Shown: in pieces, positions 32,475 to 41,497 of the stretch
Layout: each line of letters begins with the position of its first letter
How positions within the stretch are numbered: the first letter of the stretch is position 1
Assembly (NCBI RefSeq): GCF_001270495.1
Contig: NZ_LGUR01000220.1
Location: forward strand, 3,749 to 67,748
Source of the DNA: Streptomyces viridochromogenes
GTDB taxonomy: Bacteria > Actinomycetota > Actinomycetes > Streptomycetales > Streptomycetaceae
Direction of reading: 5' to 3'
Length of the DNA stretch: 64,000 bases
Made by a program: the position numbers and the translations under genes
The notes under the pieces: generated by a model
Seen by the model: only the letters and a program-made list of their open reading frames with translations
What the model was told of the DNA's origin: nothing
The model's database searches: none

Positions 32475-33908
32475 TCACATGACGAGGCTGATCAGGCCGG
32501 ATGCGTCCCTGGGGGCGATCTTGTCTTCGCCTCGCAGGGTGCTGATCGTGGTGCGCACGGAGCCGAGCTTGGCTTCCTTCCCGCCGTCCTCATCGAGGGC
32601 CGCGCGAAGGTCTGCCTCGGACATGGGGCCGGACTCCAGTGCCGAGATGATTCGCTCCTTGAGCGTCCTGGGCATCGGCGGCAGAGACTCGGACTCGACT
32701 TCGTCGCCCTCGCCGTACTCCAGGTCGTCGCCGTCCTCTGCCGCCTGGCCTCCCTTGCCGTCCTTGGGCGGCGGGAAGATCAGTTTCAGGGGTTCACCGG
32801 GAGGCGGTGCGGAGCCGTAGAGCTGCCGGATCACCGGGTCGTACCCCTCGTGCGGTGAGAGGGAGCCGACCAGGAAGAAGCGCGCCATCGACGTCGGCCG
32901 GGCTGACGTCAGGTGGTAGCACATGCCCTGGCTGTTCGGCTTCTCCTTGCTGCGGTCGACGGGCGTTCCCCATCGCTGGATGCGACGGGTGCGACCGATG
33001 ATCTTCGGGATGGGCTGGAGGTTCTCGCCGGTCGGCAGAAGGCCGTCGCCCACGAGCGAGGCCATCATCTGCGAGCTCCACCTGAGGAGGATGACTTCGC
33101 CTTCCTTCAGCATGGCTCGCAGGGTGTCGCTGCCACCGAGCTCGTCAAGGTGGCCGGCCTGCGCCGCGAGCACGATGCCGATACCGACGCTGCGCCCGGT
33201 CCGGCCGATCTCCTTGATCAGCTTGGCCGCTTCCGCCCGGAAGGGACTGCCCTTCTCCAGCAGGCGGTTGGCTTCGTCGATGACGACGTATTCGAGCGGG
33301 TCCGGGTTGTTGATCAGGAAGCCCGAGCGGCCCATGTCGGCGTACCGGTTGAACCGAGCTTCGGCCTTCGCAACGGCGGCCCGCAGCAGGCCCATCGTCT
33401 CTTTCATCGTCCGCACGTGCGTGGCGACGTTGCCCCTCGCCTCGGGTACGGACTGGCCGCCCTTGAGGTCGGAGAGGTGCACGACGATCCCGTTGCGCTT
33501 GCACGCGGCGAGGAACGCCTGAAGGGCACGGCTCTTACCGGCGCCGGTCGTGCCGAAGATGATGATGCGCTGCGCGTTGCCGGTCTCGGGGTCGTGCACC
33601 CGCATCCGCAGCGGCTCGCCGTCGTAATACGAGCCGATGTGGATGCAGCCGTCCTCATCCATCTGAAGGTCTTCGAGGGTGATCGCCCGCATCTTCGCGA
33701 GCGGGTTCACGGGAAAGACCCGGACGACGGCCTCGCGGCCGCTGCCCTGCTCGAAGATCACGCGTGAGGGGTCGTCGACGTCCAGGAGGTCGCACAGGGC
33801 TTTGTGGTCGGCGCCCTTCACGCCGCCCGGCCGGGTGCGCAGCATGTACTCGCGCATCACCTCCTTCTTCTCGTCGACGTGCTTCTTCGCGAGGGCGGCC
33901 GGGGTCAC
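32475..33908 (-). CDS. FtsK/SpoIIIE-like DNA translocase (TraB-type motor, soluble)
   Basis: 477 aa from GTG 33908 (VTPAALAKKHVDEKKEVMRE), overlapping the upstream stop by GTGA. Walker A FGTTGAGKS (118-126), LSDLKGGQSVPEA, Walker B VVIDEA (208-213), and the FtsK-type GRTGRSVGIGIVLAAQAG. The C-terminus (KERIISALESGPMSEADLRAAL...) is a winged helix like the FtsK gamma/TraB DNA-recognition domain. It has no membrane segments. In Streptomyces a single TraB hexamer moves double-stranded plasmid DNA; here the motor is a separate soluble subunit. Confidence 0.85.
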   Translation of the reverse strand: MTPAALAKKHVDEKKEVMREYMLRTRPGGVKGADHKALCDLLDVDDPSRVIFEQGSGREAVVRVFPVNPLAKMRAITLEDLQMDEDGCIHIGSYYDGEPLRMRVHDPETGNAQRIIIFGTTGAGKSRALQAFLAACKRNGIVVHLSDLKGGQSVPEARGNVATHVRTMKETMGLLRAAVAKAEARFNRYADMGRSGFLINNPDPLEYVVIDEANRLLEKGSPFRAEAAKLIKEIGRTGRSVGIGIVLAAQAGHLDELGGSDTLRAMLKEGEVILLRWSSQMMASLVGDGLLPTGENLQPIPKIIGRTRRIQRWGTPVDRSKEKPNSQGMCYHLTSARPTSMARFFLVGSLSPHEGYDPVIRQLYGSAPPPGEPLKLIFPPPKDGKGGQAAEDGDDLEYGEGDEVESESLPPMPRTLKERIISALESGPMSEADLRAALDEDGGKEAKLGSVRTTISTLRGEDKIAPRDASGLISLVM

Positions 33909-34765
33909 GGGTTGAGCTCCTTCGACATGTCGTATTCGTTGATCTCGGTGAGGGTCACACCGGGCAGCGCGGACCGGCCGATCTCCGTCCACACGTCCTC
34001 GTCAGCCGCGGGGACCGCCTCGGGCTTGGGGCCGATCAGCAGCATCGCGACTCCGGCGCCGTGCCCGGGGATCGGTTCGATTTCGAGCAGCTGCTCGGGC
34101 ACGTTCATCAGGGCCGACAGGCGCTTGATCTTGATGTCGGGGACGGGCTCGCCCTTCTCGATCGCGGCGAGTGCGACGGCGACGCGGCGGCGGTCCTCGA
34201 TCGCCCGCACGGCGATCACACGCGTGCCCTCAGCGACGCCGTCCTTCTTCGCCGCGTTCAGGGCCCACCAGCGGCCCGCCGGGTCGTCGGGGAGTTCGAC
34301 GGCGACCTCGACCTCAGCGCCGGTGGCGTCCTGGTCGCCCTCGGTGTCGTCGGTCTCGACGACGGGCTCGGGCCACTTCGCGACCCGCTTGGCGAGCTGC
34401 CCGGGGCGCAGCCACCACACTCCGGCCGTCCACAGCACGGCGACGCCGCCCTGGACCAGGCGGCCCTCGGTCGCGTCCCACACCAGCTCGGTGACGAGGT
34501 TGGAGACGAGCAGGGTGTGCGGCGCCAGGTAGATCGTGAAGACGATCGGCTTCTTCAGCGGGTGGGCGAGCTGGAACCGGGGCGAGAGGAACGCCCCGCC
34601 CAGCCCGGCCGCGATCGTGGTGAGGATCGCGGGCAGGGTGCCGGCGTCGGTGAACAGCCCGGCCGTCATGGCGCTGCCGCCCGCGAGGGTCGCGAGCCGG
34701 CCGACGCCGCTGATCGCGGCCGAACCGGCGCGGCGGGTGGTCTGGATGTACGTGCGCAGCGGCAT
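33905..34765 (-). CDS. membrane subunit partnering the FtsK-like motor
   Basis: 286 aa from ATG 34765, where AAAGGAG is 8 nt upstream; a GTG at 34774 is too close. N-terminal membrane segments (GSAMTAGLFTDAGTLPAILTTIAAGLGGAFL, IVFTIYLAPHTLLVSNLVTELVW, GGVAVLWTAGVWWL) precede a soluble domain (RWWALNAAKKDGVAEGTRVIAV, DIKIKRLSALMNVPEQLLEIEPI) like the linker region of TraB. It overlaps the ATPase gene (GTGA), which implies a fixed complex. Confidence 0.7.
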   Translation of the reverse strand: MPLRTYIQTTRRAGSAAISGVGRLATLAGGSAMTAGLFTDAGTLPAILTTIAAGLGGAFLSPRFQLAHPLKKPIVFTIYLAPHTLLVSNLVTELVWDATEGRLVQGGVAVLWTAGVWWLRPGQLAKRVAKWPEPVVETDDTEGDQDATGAEVEVAVELPDDPAGRWWALNAAKKDGVAEGTRVIAVRAIEDRRRVAVALAAIEKGEPVPDIKIKRLSALMNVPEQLLEIEPIPGHGAGVAMLLIGPKPEAVPAADEDVWTEIGRSALPGVTLTEINEYDMSKELNP

Positions 34766-34790
34766 CGCCGGCACTCCTTTCAGGTATGCG

Positions 34791-34827
34791 GAAGGCGCCG
34801 GCCCCTCGTGTGGGGACCGGCGCCTTC
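34791..34827. terminator. hairpin with one bulge
   Basis: GAAGGCGCCGGCCCC at 34791-34805 pairs with 34812-34827 with a single bulged A, between the stops and starts of two leftward genes. Confidence 0.75.
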
Positions 34828-34840
34828 GGGATGGATGGGG

Positions 34841-35377
34841 TCAGCGGTTGCTGTACCACTCGCGTTCGGCGACGTCGTACGGGCCGGCCTGCATCGCCTC
34901 GTTCACGTCGCCGTAGTCGCTCTCGTGGTCGCGGGCCGCGTTGTCGAACTCGGTCGACATCTCCGCCGCCTCAGCGGCGAGCGCGTCGGCGAGTGCGAGG
35001 GACTCGCGCATCGTGGCTGCCGCGTCGTGGTGTGCGGAGGTGACCGAGTCGTCGACGGCCAGCGTCGCGGCGACGTCGGCGAGCCCGTCGACGGTCTGGG
35101 CGCAGTCCTCGACGTAGGAGTACGCGCCCTTCACCGCCTGCGAGAGCAGCCGCATCGCCACCGCCGCGATTCCAAGGCGTGCGATGACGAGCATGAACGT
35201 CATCGCGTCGGCGATGACGTCGACGATGCGGCCGCTGCGTTCGGCAGGCAGATCGGCCGGAGCGTCCATCCCGTCGCCGGGGGCCGGCAGGTCGGACGCA
35301 CCGGAGGCGGTGACCTCCGCGCTGCTCTGGACGTTCGTCGGTTCGATCGCGCCGCCGCTTTCGGATTCGGTGCTCAT
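34841..35377 (-). CDS. single-pass membrane protein of the transfer block
   Basis: 178 aa. An acidic N-terminus (MSTESESGGAIEPTNVQSS), one hydrophobic stretch (AMTFMLVIARLGIAAVAMRLL), then long helices (ALADALAAEAAEMSTEFDNAARDHESDYGD). The coiled-coil-like C-terminus suggests a scaffold. It starts 2 bp after the stop of the 648-aa protein. Confidence 0.6.
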   Translation of the reverse strand: MSTESESGGAIEPTNVQSSAEVTASGASDLPAPGDGMDAPADLPAERSGRIVDVIADAMTFMLVIARLGIAAVAMRLLSQAVKGAYSYVEDCAQTVDGLADVAATLAVDDSVTSAHHDAAATMRESLALADALAAEAAEMSTEFDNAARDHESDYGDVNEAMQAGPYDVAEREWYSNR

Positions 35378-35379
35378 GG

Positions 35380-37326
35380 TCAGGCTCCGCTTCGGTCGTG
35401 GTACTCACGCTCAGCCGGGGCGACGTGCCCGGCTTCCTTGACCCGGTCGGCGCGCAGCTTGTCGGCCTCGATGGCGGTGTCGCGCGCGGACAGGATCGCC
35501 TCGGACGCGCGCGGCAGGGAATCGCGCAGCGCCTCGGCCTTGTCCTGGACGCTCCCGGCCCGCTCCATGAGGCGGATGGTCCACTTCACGAGGACGCCGG
35601 GCACCTTCTTCTCGATGCACATCGCGTAGAGGTTTTCGAGCCCGGACTTCAGGCCCTCACACTTCGCGGCAACGAGGTTCATGTGATCGACGCCCTGGAG
35701 GATCTGCTCGCCCATCTCTTCGTCGGACTCGATCAGGTCGTACACGGTCAGTTCGGCGTCGACGAACTGGGTGTCGCCGACCTCGCCGACGGAAATGGCT
35801 GTACCCATGACGATCGGGCTCTCTTTCGGTACGGAGCGGGTGGGCGTGACCTGACCGGATGACCCGGCGGGCAGCTCCCTGCGACCTGTGGTGATGCCGG
35901 CGGGCTGACGTCGCCGCGGCTCGGGCCGGATGACCTCGACCTCGACCTTGTAGGTGACGTCCCAGCCGGGCGGGGGGCGCAGCCACTCGCCGTCACCGCC
36001 GGGCATCGACCCGGGGCCGCTCGTGCTGCGGTCCGTCCTGCGCCGCCGACGCGTCTTCGGTCCCGTCGTGCTCCCCTTCGGCTTCCGCCGCCAGCTGCGC
36101 GGCTTCTTCTTCCGGGGCGCCTTCGGCGTCTTCTTCGTCCCGCCCTTCGAGCCACCGGCCTTGGGCTTCTTGGTGAGGTCGACCTTCTCGGTGTCGTCCT
36201 TCGCTTCGGTGCCGTCACCGGCCTTGGGCTTCTTGGTCGGGTCGGTCTTCTCGTCAGGCTTGCCCTTGCCGGTCTCTTTCGGGTCCTTCGTGGCCTTGGG
36301 GTCGGTGGCGCCGGCCTTCTCGCGCTCGCGCTTCGCCTTCCGCTTCTCGGCCCTGCGCTTGCGCCGGTCGGCGGCCTCGGCTGCTGCTTCCTTTCGGGCG
36401 GCCGCGCGGTCGGCGAGGTCGGCCTTGCGCTGATCGGCCGCGGCCTGGCGCTGAGCCTTCGCTTCGTCGTTCTTCCGCTGCTGCCGCCCGGTCGCGAGCT
36501 TCCCGAGCGTGCCCGGGGACTTCTTCGCCCCGCTCGGTGAGCCCTTGCTCGATCCCGAGCCCGATGAACCGGTGCCGCTTCCGGCCGCGCCCTTCGAGCC
36601 CTTGCCCGATGAGCCCGGCCCGGATGTGCGCGACCCCGACCCCGACCCCGAGGTGCGTGAGCCGCTGCCGGCGGTTCCGTTCTTCGATCCCTTCGGCCCC
36701 GTTCCCGAGCCCGAGCCGCGGCCGCCGGCCCCGGTGGAGCCGTTGGTCGTGCTGCCCCGGCTGCCACTCTTCGGTGAGGGCTTCTGCTGCTGGCCGAAGG
36801 TGCCGCGCCCGGAGCCGCCGCTGGTGCCGGACCCGCCCGAGCGACCGCCGCCGCCCTTGCCGGTCGCGCCTCGTCCGAACTCGGGCCCGGACTGCACGCC
36901 CTTCTTCGCGCCGGCCGCCGCGTTGGCGACCTTCTGCTTGTCGGCCGCCTCGCGCGCCTTGTCGGCGACGGCGTCGTGGTGCTCGCGCCGTGCCTTCAGG
37001 TAGTTCGCCACCGACCAGGTGCCGCGCAGTGCCGCGACGGCGATGGCCGCCATCGTGACCATCGCCATCGAGGCCGTGGCGCGGGCCGGTGTTCCGGTTC
37101 CGCTTGAGGCGTTGGCGACCATCTGCGGGGCGACGTCGTCGGGGTCGACGGTGCTCGAATCGTCGTCGTCTCCGGGGGTCGAAAACGGCAGGAAGAAGTC
37201 GGGCGGCGGGGCCAGGTCACCGGCCTCCGGCGGGGGCGGAACGCCGTCATCGGGAGCGCTGCCGGGGGGCGACAGATTGAGCTGGGGGAGCGTGATGACG
37301 TCCGCGCCCCGACCGTCGTCGGTCAT
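35380..37326 (-). CDS. large low-complexity transfer-associated protein
   Basis: 648 aa from ATG 37326, with GAGG upstream. Pro/Asp-rich head, one membrane helix (ASMAMVTMAAIAVAALRG), about 150 residues of Gly/Ser/Thr/Lys repeats, a Lys/Ala/Glu-rich coiled coil (KADLADRAAARKEAAAEAADR), a basic KKPKAG-repeat region, and a structured C-terminal domain (EDLM-like GEQILQGVDHMNLVAAK, KWTIRLMERAGSVQDKAEAL). It could be an elongated cell-envelope or DNA-organising protein. Codon bias stays streptomycete throughout, so the repeats look genuine. Confidence 0.65.
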   Translation of the reverse strand: MTDDGRGADVITLPQLNLSPPGSAPDDGVPPPPEAGDLAPPPDFFLPFSTPGDDDDSSTVDPDDVAPQMVANASSGTGTPARATASMAMVTMAAIAVAALRGTWSVANYLKARREHHDAVADKAREAADKQKVANAAAGAKKGVQSGPEFGRGATGKGGGGRSGGSGTSGGSGRGTFGQQQKPSPKSGSRGSTTNGSTGAGGRGSGSGTGPKGSKNGTAGSGSRTSGSGSGSRTSGPGSSGKGSKGAAGSGTGSSGSGSSKGSPSGAKKSPGTLGKLATGRQQRKNDEAKAQRQAAADQRKADLADRAAARKEAAAEAADRRKRRAEKRKAKREREKAGATDPKATKDPKETGKGKPDEKTDPTKKPKAGDGTEAKDDTEKVDLTKKPKAGGSKGGTKKTPKAPRKKKPRSWRRKPKGSTTGPKTRRRRRTDRSTSGPGSMPGGDGEWLRPPPGWDVTYKVEVEVIRPEPRRRQPAGITTGRRELPAGSSGQVTPTRSVPKESPIVMGTAISVGEVGDTQFVDAELTVYDLIESDEEMGEQILQGVDHMNLVAAKCEGLKSGLENLYAMCIEKKVPGVLVKWTIRLMERAGSVQDKAEALRDSLPRASEAILSARDTAIEADKLRADRVKEAGHVAPAEREYHDRSGA

Positions 37327-37415
37327 CTTTTCGTCCTCACTTGACGTAACCGCCGCTCTCGCGTACGCGCGCGCGTGACGCGCGCGTGTGGCGACAGCTG
37401 GAGCGGCCGGATTCC

Positions 37416-37440
37416 TTGATTTGAACGTTGATTTTGAACG
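37416..37440. repeat. tandem TTGATTTGAACG repeat in an AT-rich patch
   Basis: TTGATTTGAACG at 37416-37427 is followed directly by TTGATTTTGAACG at 37428-37440. Two CGCGCGCGTG copies lie just to the left. It overlaps the C-terminus end of the gene at 37448 and sits upstream of the start at 37326, so it may be that gene's promoter/operator. Confidence 0.5.
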
Positions 37441-37447
37441 CGGAGAG

Positions 37448-37654
37448 TTACGAGCCGAAGCCCTTCTCCTTCAGGTACTTCCCGAGCTGGTCGGCCAGTG
37501 CCTCCCACATCGGATCGTCGTCGGGAAGGTGCGCCCGGGCCGCGTCGACGAGGACGACGACCCGGTCGCGAGGGGTGGCCGCCCCGTTGATCCGGGGCGA
37601 CCACAGCTCGAACGTGAGGCGCTTCGACCGCGCGGGGTCCTTGCCCGGCATCAC
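37448..37654 (-). CDS. small hypothetical protein
   Basis: 68 aa, MMPGKDPARSKRLTFELWSPRING, ending WEALADQLGKYLKEKGFGS. The ATG overlaps the preceding TGA (ATGA). No family recognised; it is coupled to the 156-aa protein. Confidence 0.55.
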   Translation of the reverse strand: MMPGKDPARSKRLTFELWSPRINGAATPRDRVVVLVDAARAHLPDDDPMWEALADQLGKYLKEKGFGS

Positions 37655-38121
37655 GCGCCCTTGTTGAGGTGCGCGAAGAACGGGTTCGTGTCCGCAGCGG
37701 GTTCCGCTTTCGGCTCGGGAGCGTCGATCTGCCGCTGCGCGCCGCCCGCCTTCAGCTCCTTCAGGCGCTGCCGCTCGGCCTCCTTCTCGGCCCGCTTCTC
37801 AGGCAGTTCCTCGTAGCTGCGCCGGTACCGCGCGCTGTACGCGGTGAGCTGAACGATCACGTCCTCAAGGTCCGCGACGACCTTCGCGAGCGGCCGGACC
37901 GTGTGCTTTGCCCGCAGCTTCGCCTGAAACGGCAGGTCACCGGGCAGCTTGTCGGCCTCCATCAGGTCGGCCTCGATCTCTGCGAGCAGGGCCTTCGACT
38001 CCGCGAGCAGGGGGGCGAGGTACTGCCTGCGCTGCTCGATGAACACACGGCGCTTGTCCGGGCCTTCCGCGAGCAAGTCGGGCGTCCACACTCCCTTGCG
38101 CGGCTGCTTCTCGTCGCTCAT
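37651..38121 (-). CDS. coiled-coil hypothetical protein
   Basis: 156 aa. Long amphipathic helices (FIEQRRQYLAPLLAESKALLAEIEADLMEAD and EELPEKRAEKEAERQRLKEL) predict a coiled coil. The end (NPFFAHLNKGA) is short and polar. It probably assembles with other transfer-block proteins. The gap to the next gene (38122-38332) contains no ORF. Confidence 0.6.
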   Translation of the reverse strand: MSDEKQPRKGVWTPDLLAEGPDKRRVFIEQRRQYLAPLLAESKALLAEIEADLMEADKLPGDLPFQAKLRAKHTVRPLAKVVADLEDVIVQLTAYSARYRRSYEELPEKRAEKEAERQRLKELKAGGAQRQIDAPEPKAEPAADTNPFFAHLNKGA

Positions 38122-38332
38122 CAGGGCTACTCCTTCGTCGGGTTGTGCAATCGGGTCGGCACCGATTCGGGCCAGGGGGCCGTCCCTGCTCGGGGGCGGG
38201 AACGGGAAATCGGCCTGCCGGCCGTGGCCGTCACCGGTCCGCGCTCGGGGTGCGAGCGCGAGCCGGTGGCGACTATGAGCGGCAGGGGTTCTGCCAGAGG
38301 GGTGAGCGTCGACGCGCTCACCGGGCGCTCAC

Positions 38333-40501
38333 CTACGCGCCCGGGGCGGCCTCTTCGACCTGAGCGCGCAGGCGCTGCGCGGTCGGGCGGGAGACCGGGG
38401 TGTCGGACAGGCCCGCGTCGGTGAGCGCGTCGCGGATCTCTGTCCACTCGGGGCGGCGCCCGAGCTCGGTGTAGAGCAGACGGATACGAGCGTGGCGGCG
38501 CTCGGTAAGCGCCTCCGTCTCGCTGCGTGTACGAGCGTTCTCCGCTCGCTGAGCGTCCGTCTCCTCTGCGGCGCGCTCACCCTCGTGAGCGCCGGAGGTG
38601 AGCGCCGGGCGCTCACGCTCGCCGCGTACCTCCTCGGAGGTGAGCGCGCTCATGTCGGGGTGAGCGTGCTCGGTTTCCTCCACGCGCTCGATGGTGTGAG
38701 CGTCCTCGGGGGTGAGCGTGTCGGCGAGCGCGGCGGGCGCGCTGCCGAGCTTGAGCGTCATCCGCTGCTCCAGCGGAGCCTTCCACCGCCACAGCAGACC
38801 GTGCTCCTCCTTGAGCTGCGCTCGCAGGTAGGTCTCCTGCTGGAGCCGGGTGAGCGCGTCCTCGTAGGAGGTGATCTCCCACAGGATCATCCGGCGGCGC
38901 AGCCGGGCGGTGGGGATCGGGGCGAGGATCCAGCGGGAGCGGCGCACCGTCTCCATCCGCTTCTTGCCGGTGACCGCGCCGATCCTCGTGGCGTACACGT
39001 GGGAGGCGATCTCCGAGAAGACGACCCACAGCAGCGTGAGGGCCGCGTGTCCGAGACGCCCCGAGGCGCTGTCCGAGGCGTTCCAGTTGAGGTAGACGGT
39101 CACGGCCGTCAGCGCCCTGGGCACCCAGCGGATCCAGCGCAGCTCCATGCCCATGCGGATCAGCACCAGGTTGGCGCCGGTGAAGGCCGGGATGGCGACG
39201 TCGATGCCGACGGGGAGCAGCCACGGCCACTCCCAGCCCCACCCGGCCGCCTTGGTCTCCAGCGCGGTGTAGGAGGACAGCAGACCGAGGGTGGAGACGA
39301 CGGCAGCCGCCAGCACGATCGCGACCACGCCGACCAGTTCCTGCCCGGACAGCGGCGGGACCCCGCCAGCAGGCCGGGCATCAGCCCGTGCCTTACGCCG
39401 CTTGGCGCGCGACTCGGTCCGGATCTCCCGGCGGCGGGCCCGCTGCACGGTGCGCTGCGTCGCCGCCTCCATGACCCGTTCGGCCTCGGCTCGGGCCTGC
39501 GCGGCGGCGGCCTGGTCGGCCGTGGCCTTCGCCGCCGCCTCCCGGGCCGACTTCGCGTCCGTCTCCGCCTGCTCACGCAGCCGGGCGACGTCCTTGTCAG
39601 CGGCGGCCCGCAGCTCCTCAGCGGAAGTACGGGCGTCGGCCAGGGCGCGGTCGGCGTCGGCACGAAGGCCGGCGGCCACCTTCTCGGCTCCGGCCCGCAC
39701 CTGCACGGCCTGGTCGTCAGCGCTCTCACGCAGCCGGTCGGCCTCGCCCCGCGCCCGCTCCAGCACCTGTTCGGCGTCGGTGGTGGCGCGGGTACGGGTC
39801 TCAGTCGCGGTGCGCTCCGCAGCCGCGAGCAGCTCGGTGCGCTTGGTCTCCGCGTCGGCGAGGGCCTTCGCCGCGGCCTGCGCGGCCTCGGTCCGCACCT
39901 GCTCCGCCTGCGCGGCCGCCGTGGTGGTGACCTCTTCCGCCCGGCGGCGGGCGTCGGCGAGCAGCTGCTCGGCAGCCGCCTGGGCGTCGGTGAGGACCTG
40001 GTCGGCCTCGCCGGACGCCGTCGCCGTGACGGTGTCGGCCTCGAGGCGCGCGTCGGCGAGTAGCTGCTTGGCCTTCGCTTCGGCGTCGGCGAGGACCTGC
40101 TCCGCGTCGGCGGCCGCGGTACTCGCGGCGTCGTTGCGGACCTGGTCGGCGTCGGCCTGGGCGGCGGCGAGGACACGGGCCTGCTCGGTCGTTGCCGCCT
40201 CGGTGATCGAGGCGGCCTCGGTGCGCGCGCCGTCCAACAGCTCGGTGGCGCGCTCCTGGCCGTCGGCGAGGATGCGCGCGGCGTCGTCGGCGGCCTGGTC
40301 CCGGAGGTCGGCGGCGCGGTCGGCGGCGTCGGCCAGGACCGGGTCGGCCTCCGGGTACACCAGCGGCGTGGTGTCCTCGGTGGCGGCGGCCTGAGCGGGG
40401 ATGGAAGCCGGCGGTGTCGGCGCCTTGGCGCGCCCGTTGGCGCGGGGCTTCGCAGCCGGGGCGGCCTGGCGCCTGCGGCGGGTGGCGGTCTTGGGGGCCA
40501 C
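38333..40501 (-). CDS. DUF2637 (SpdB-like) membrane protein with giant N-terminal coiled coil
   Basis: 722 aa from GTG 40501, with GAGAGG upstream. Residues about 50-355 are an Ala/Glu/Asp/Arg coiled coil with an 11-19-residue repeat (ADAEQVLADAEAKAKQLLADA and relatives). Then a basic QRTVQRARRREIRTESRAKRR, and a four-helix membrane domain (ELVGVVAIVLAAAVVSTLGLL, WLLPVGIDVAIPAFTGANLVLI, LTAVTVYLNW, LTLLWVVFSEIASHVYA) of the DUF2637 type found in plasmid spread protein SpdB. The C-terminal tail ends with an HTH-like RPEWTEIRDALTDAGLSD. DUF2637 proteins usually lack the coiled coil. Confidence 0.75.
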   Translation of the reverse strand: MAPKTATRRRRQAAPAAKPRANGRAKAPTPPASIPAQAAATEDTTPLVYPEADPVLADAADRAADLRDQAADDAARILADGQERATELLDGARTEAASITEAATTEQARVLAAAQADADQVRNDAASTAAADAEQVLADAEAKAKQLLADARLEADTVTATASGEADQVLTDAQAAAEQLLADARRRAEEVTTTAAAQAEQVRTEAAQAAAKALADAETKRTELLAAAERTATETRTRATTDAEQVLERARGEADRLRESADDQAVQVRAGAEKVAAGLRADADRALADARTSAEELRAAADKDVARLREQAETDAKSAREAAAKATADQAAAAQARAEAERVMEAATQRTVQRARRREIRTESRAKRRKARADARPAGGVPPLSGQELVGVVAIVLAAAVVSTLGLLSSYTALETKAAGWGWEWPWLLPVGIDVAIPAFTGANLVLIRMGMELRWIRWVPRALTAVTVYLNWNASDSASGRLGHAALTLLWVVFSEIASHVYATRIGAVTGKKRMETVRRSRWILAPIPTARLRRRMILWEITSYEDALTRLQQETYLRAQLKEEHGLLWRWKAPLEQRMTLKLGSAPAALADTLTPEDAHTIERVEETEHAHPDMSALTSEEVRGERERPALTSGAHEGERAAEETDAQRAENARTRSETEALTERRHARIRLLYTELGRRPEWTEIRDALTDAGLSDTPVSRPTAQRLRAQVEEAAPGA

Positions 40502-40577
40502 GGGGTGTCCTCTCTAACGTTCCGGCGCCTCGTGCAAGAGGTCACCGCGGGTCGGCGTCGGTCGGTAGGGTCGTGAC

Positions 40578-40625
40578 CAGGCCCTCCGAGGCCCCGGCAG
40601 GTCTAATGCCGGGGACTTGGAGGGC
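40578..40625. terminator. imperfect GC hairpin between leftward genes
   Basis: CCCTCC...GCCCCGGCA (from 40578) pairs with TGCCGGGG...GGAGGG (to 40625) with a 3-nt internal mismatch. Confidence 0.6.
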
Positions 40626-40644
40626 CGTCTGCGTTTGCAGGTGG

Positions 40645-41007
40645 TCAGCGCTGGTCGGGCAGCTCGGGCCGCTGGTTGGCGGTCGCGTGCTGCTGGGTGA
40701 GCCAGGCGATGGCGGCCGCGGTCATGTCGTCGGCCGCGCCGTCGGTGTTCAGCGGCGCGGTGTCGATGTCGCGCATCGCGTCGACGGCCGGCAGGAGCCG
40801 CATGTAGTCCGGGTTCGCGTAGTAGATCGGGCGACCGTTCGGCAGCGGGGTCAGGTCGTAGGTGTTGTCCAGGCAGACCCGGTCGATGCGGCAGACGAAG
40901 GTGTGGTTGCTCTGGCCGGTCCAGAACATCTCCGGGTCGCGGTACAGGACGAACTGGCCCCGCTTGTAGGTGACGGCGGGGGTGGTGCTCTGGGTGCTGT
41001 TGCGCAC
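40645..41007 (-). CDS. hypothetical protein
   Basis: 120 aa from GTG 41007, with AGGAG 7 nt upstream. The first half is beta-rich (VTYKRGQFVLYRDPEMFWTGQSN, FVCRIDRVCLDN), the second helical. No motif recognised. It is a single-gene unit upstream of the coiled-coil protein gene. Confidence 0.6.
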   Translation of the reverse strand: MRNSTQSTTPAVTYKRGQFVLYRDPEMFWTGQSNHTFVCRIDRVCLDNTYDLTPLPNGRPIYYANPDYMRLLPAVDAMRDIDTAPLNTDGAADDMTAAAIAWLTQQHATANQRPELPDQR

Positions 41008-41110
41008 GGCGGCTCCTGGCGGGTCAGGTGGTCCGGGCTGTCCGGCTCCCCGTCACCGCCCGACCCGGCCGCCGGGGTCCGGCGGTCGGTGCGGGCGGAT
41101 CAGGCAGCCT

Positions 41111-41365
41111 TCAGACCGCGACGAGGTGGCGGTGCGGGGGGATGATCTGGCCGTCGGGGAGCAGCTCGCCGGTGTCCTCGAAGAGCACCAGGCCGTTGCA
41201 CAGCAGGCTCCAGCCCTGCTCCGGGTGAGGGGCCACGACGTGCGCGGCCTCGCGGTCCGGGCTGTCGGCCGACGGGCAGTTGGGGGTGTGCGTGCACAGC
41301 GAGTCCGGCAGCCGGGTGGTGCCGGTGGCGGTCGTCGCGGTGTCGAGCTGGGTGTTGCTGCGCAT
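41111..41365 (-). CDS. DUF5999-like small protein
   Basis: 84 aa. The stretch LCTHTPNCPSADSPDREAAHVV, then HPEQGWSLLCNGLVLFEDTGELLPDG, matches a very common streptomycete small protein family of unknown function, with two Cys and an HTH-like central helix. GGAGAG precedes the ATG. Confidence 0.7.
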   Translation of the reverse strand: MRSNTQLDTATTATGTTRLPDSLCTHTPNCPSADSPDREAAHVVAPHPEQGWSLLCNGLVLFEDTGELLPDGQIIPPHRHLVAV

Positions 41366-41497
41366 GGGCTCTCCTGCGGGGATGCGGGCCCGAGACTCTC
41401 TCGGGCTGGAGGCGTGCGAAAGGCCGGCCGCCCGTGGTGCGGGCGGCTGTTGGGTGGCAGTGCTGCAGGGCGGGCAGGGAGTTGCTTGTCGCTCCCG

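Noticed and set aside
35800..36950. Gly/Ser/Lys low-complexity part of the 648-aa protein as assembly error or frameshift
   Set aside because: The frame stays open with streptomycete codon bias, and structured domains lie on both sides.
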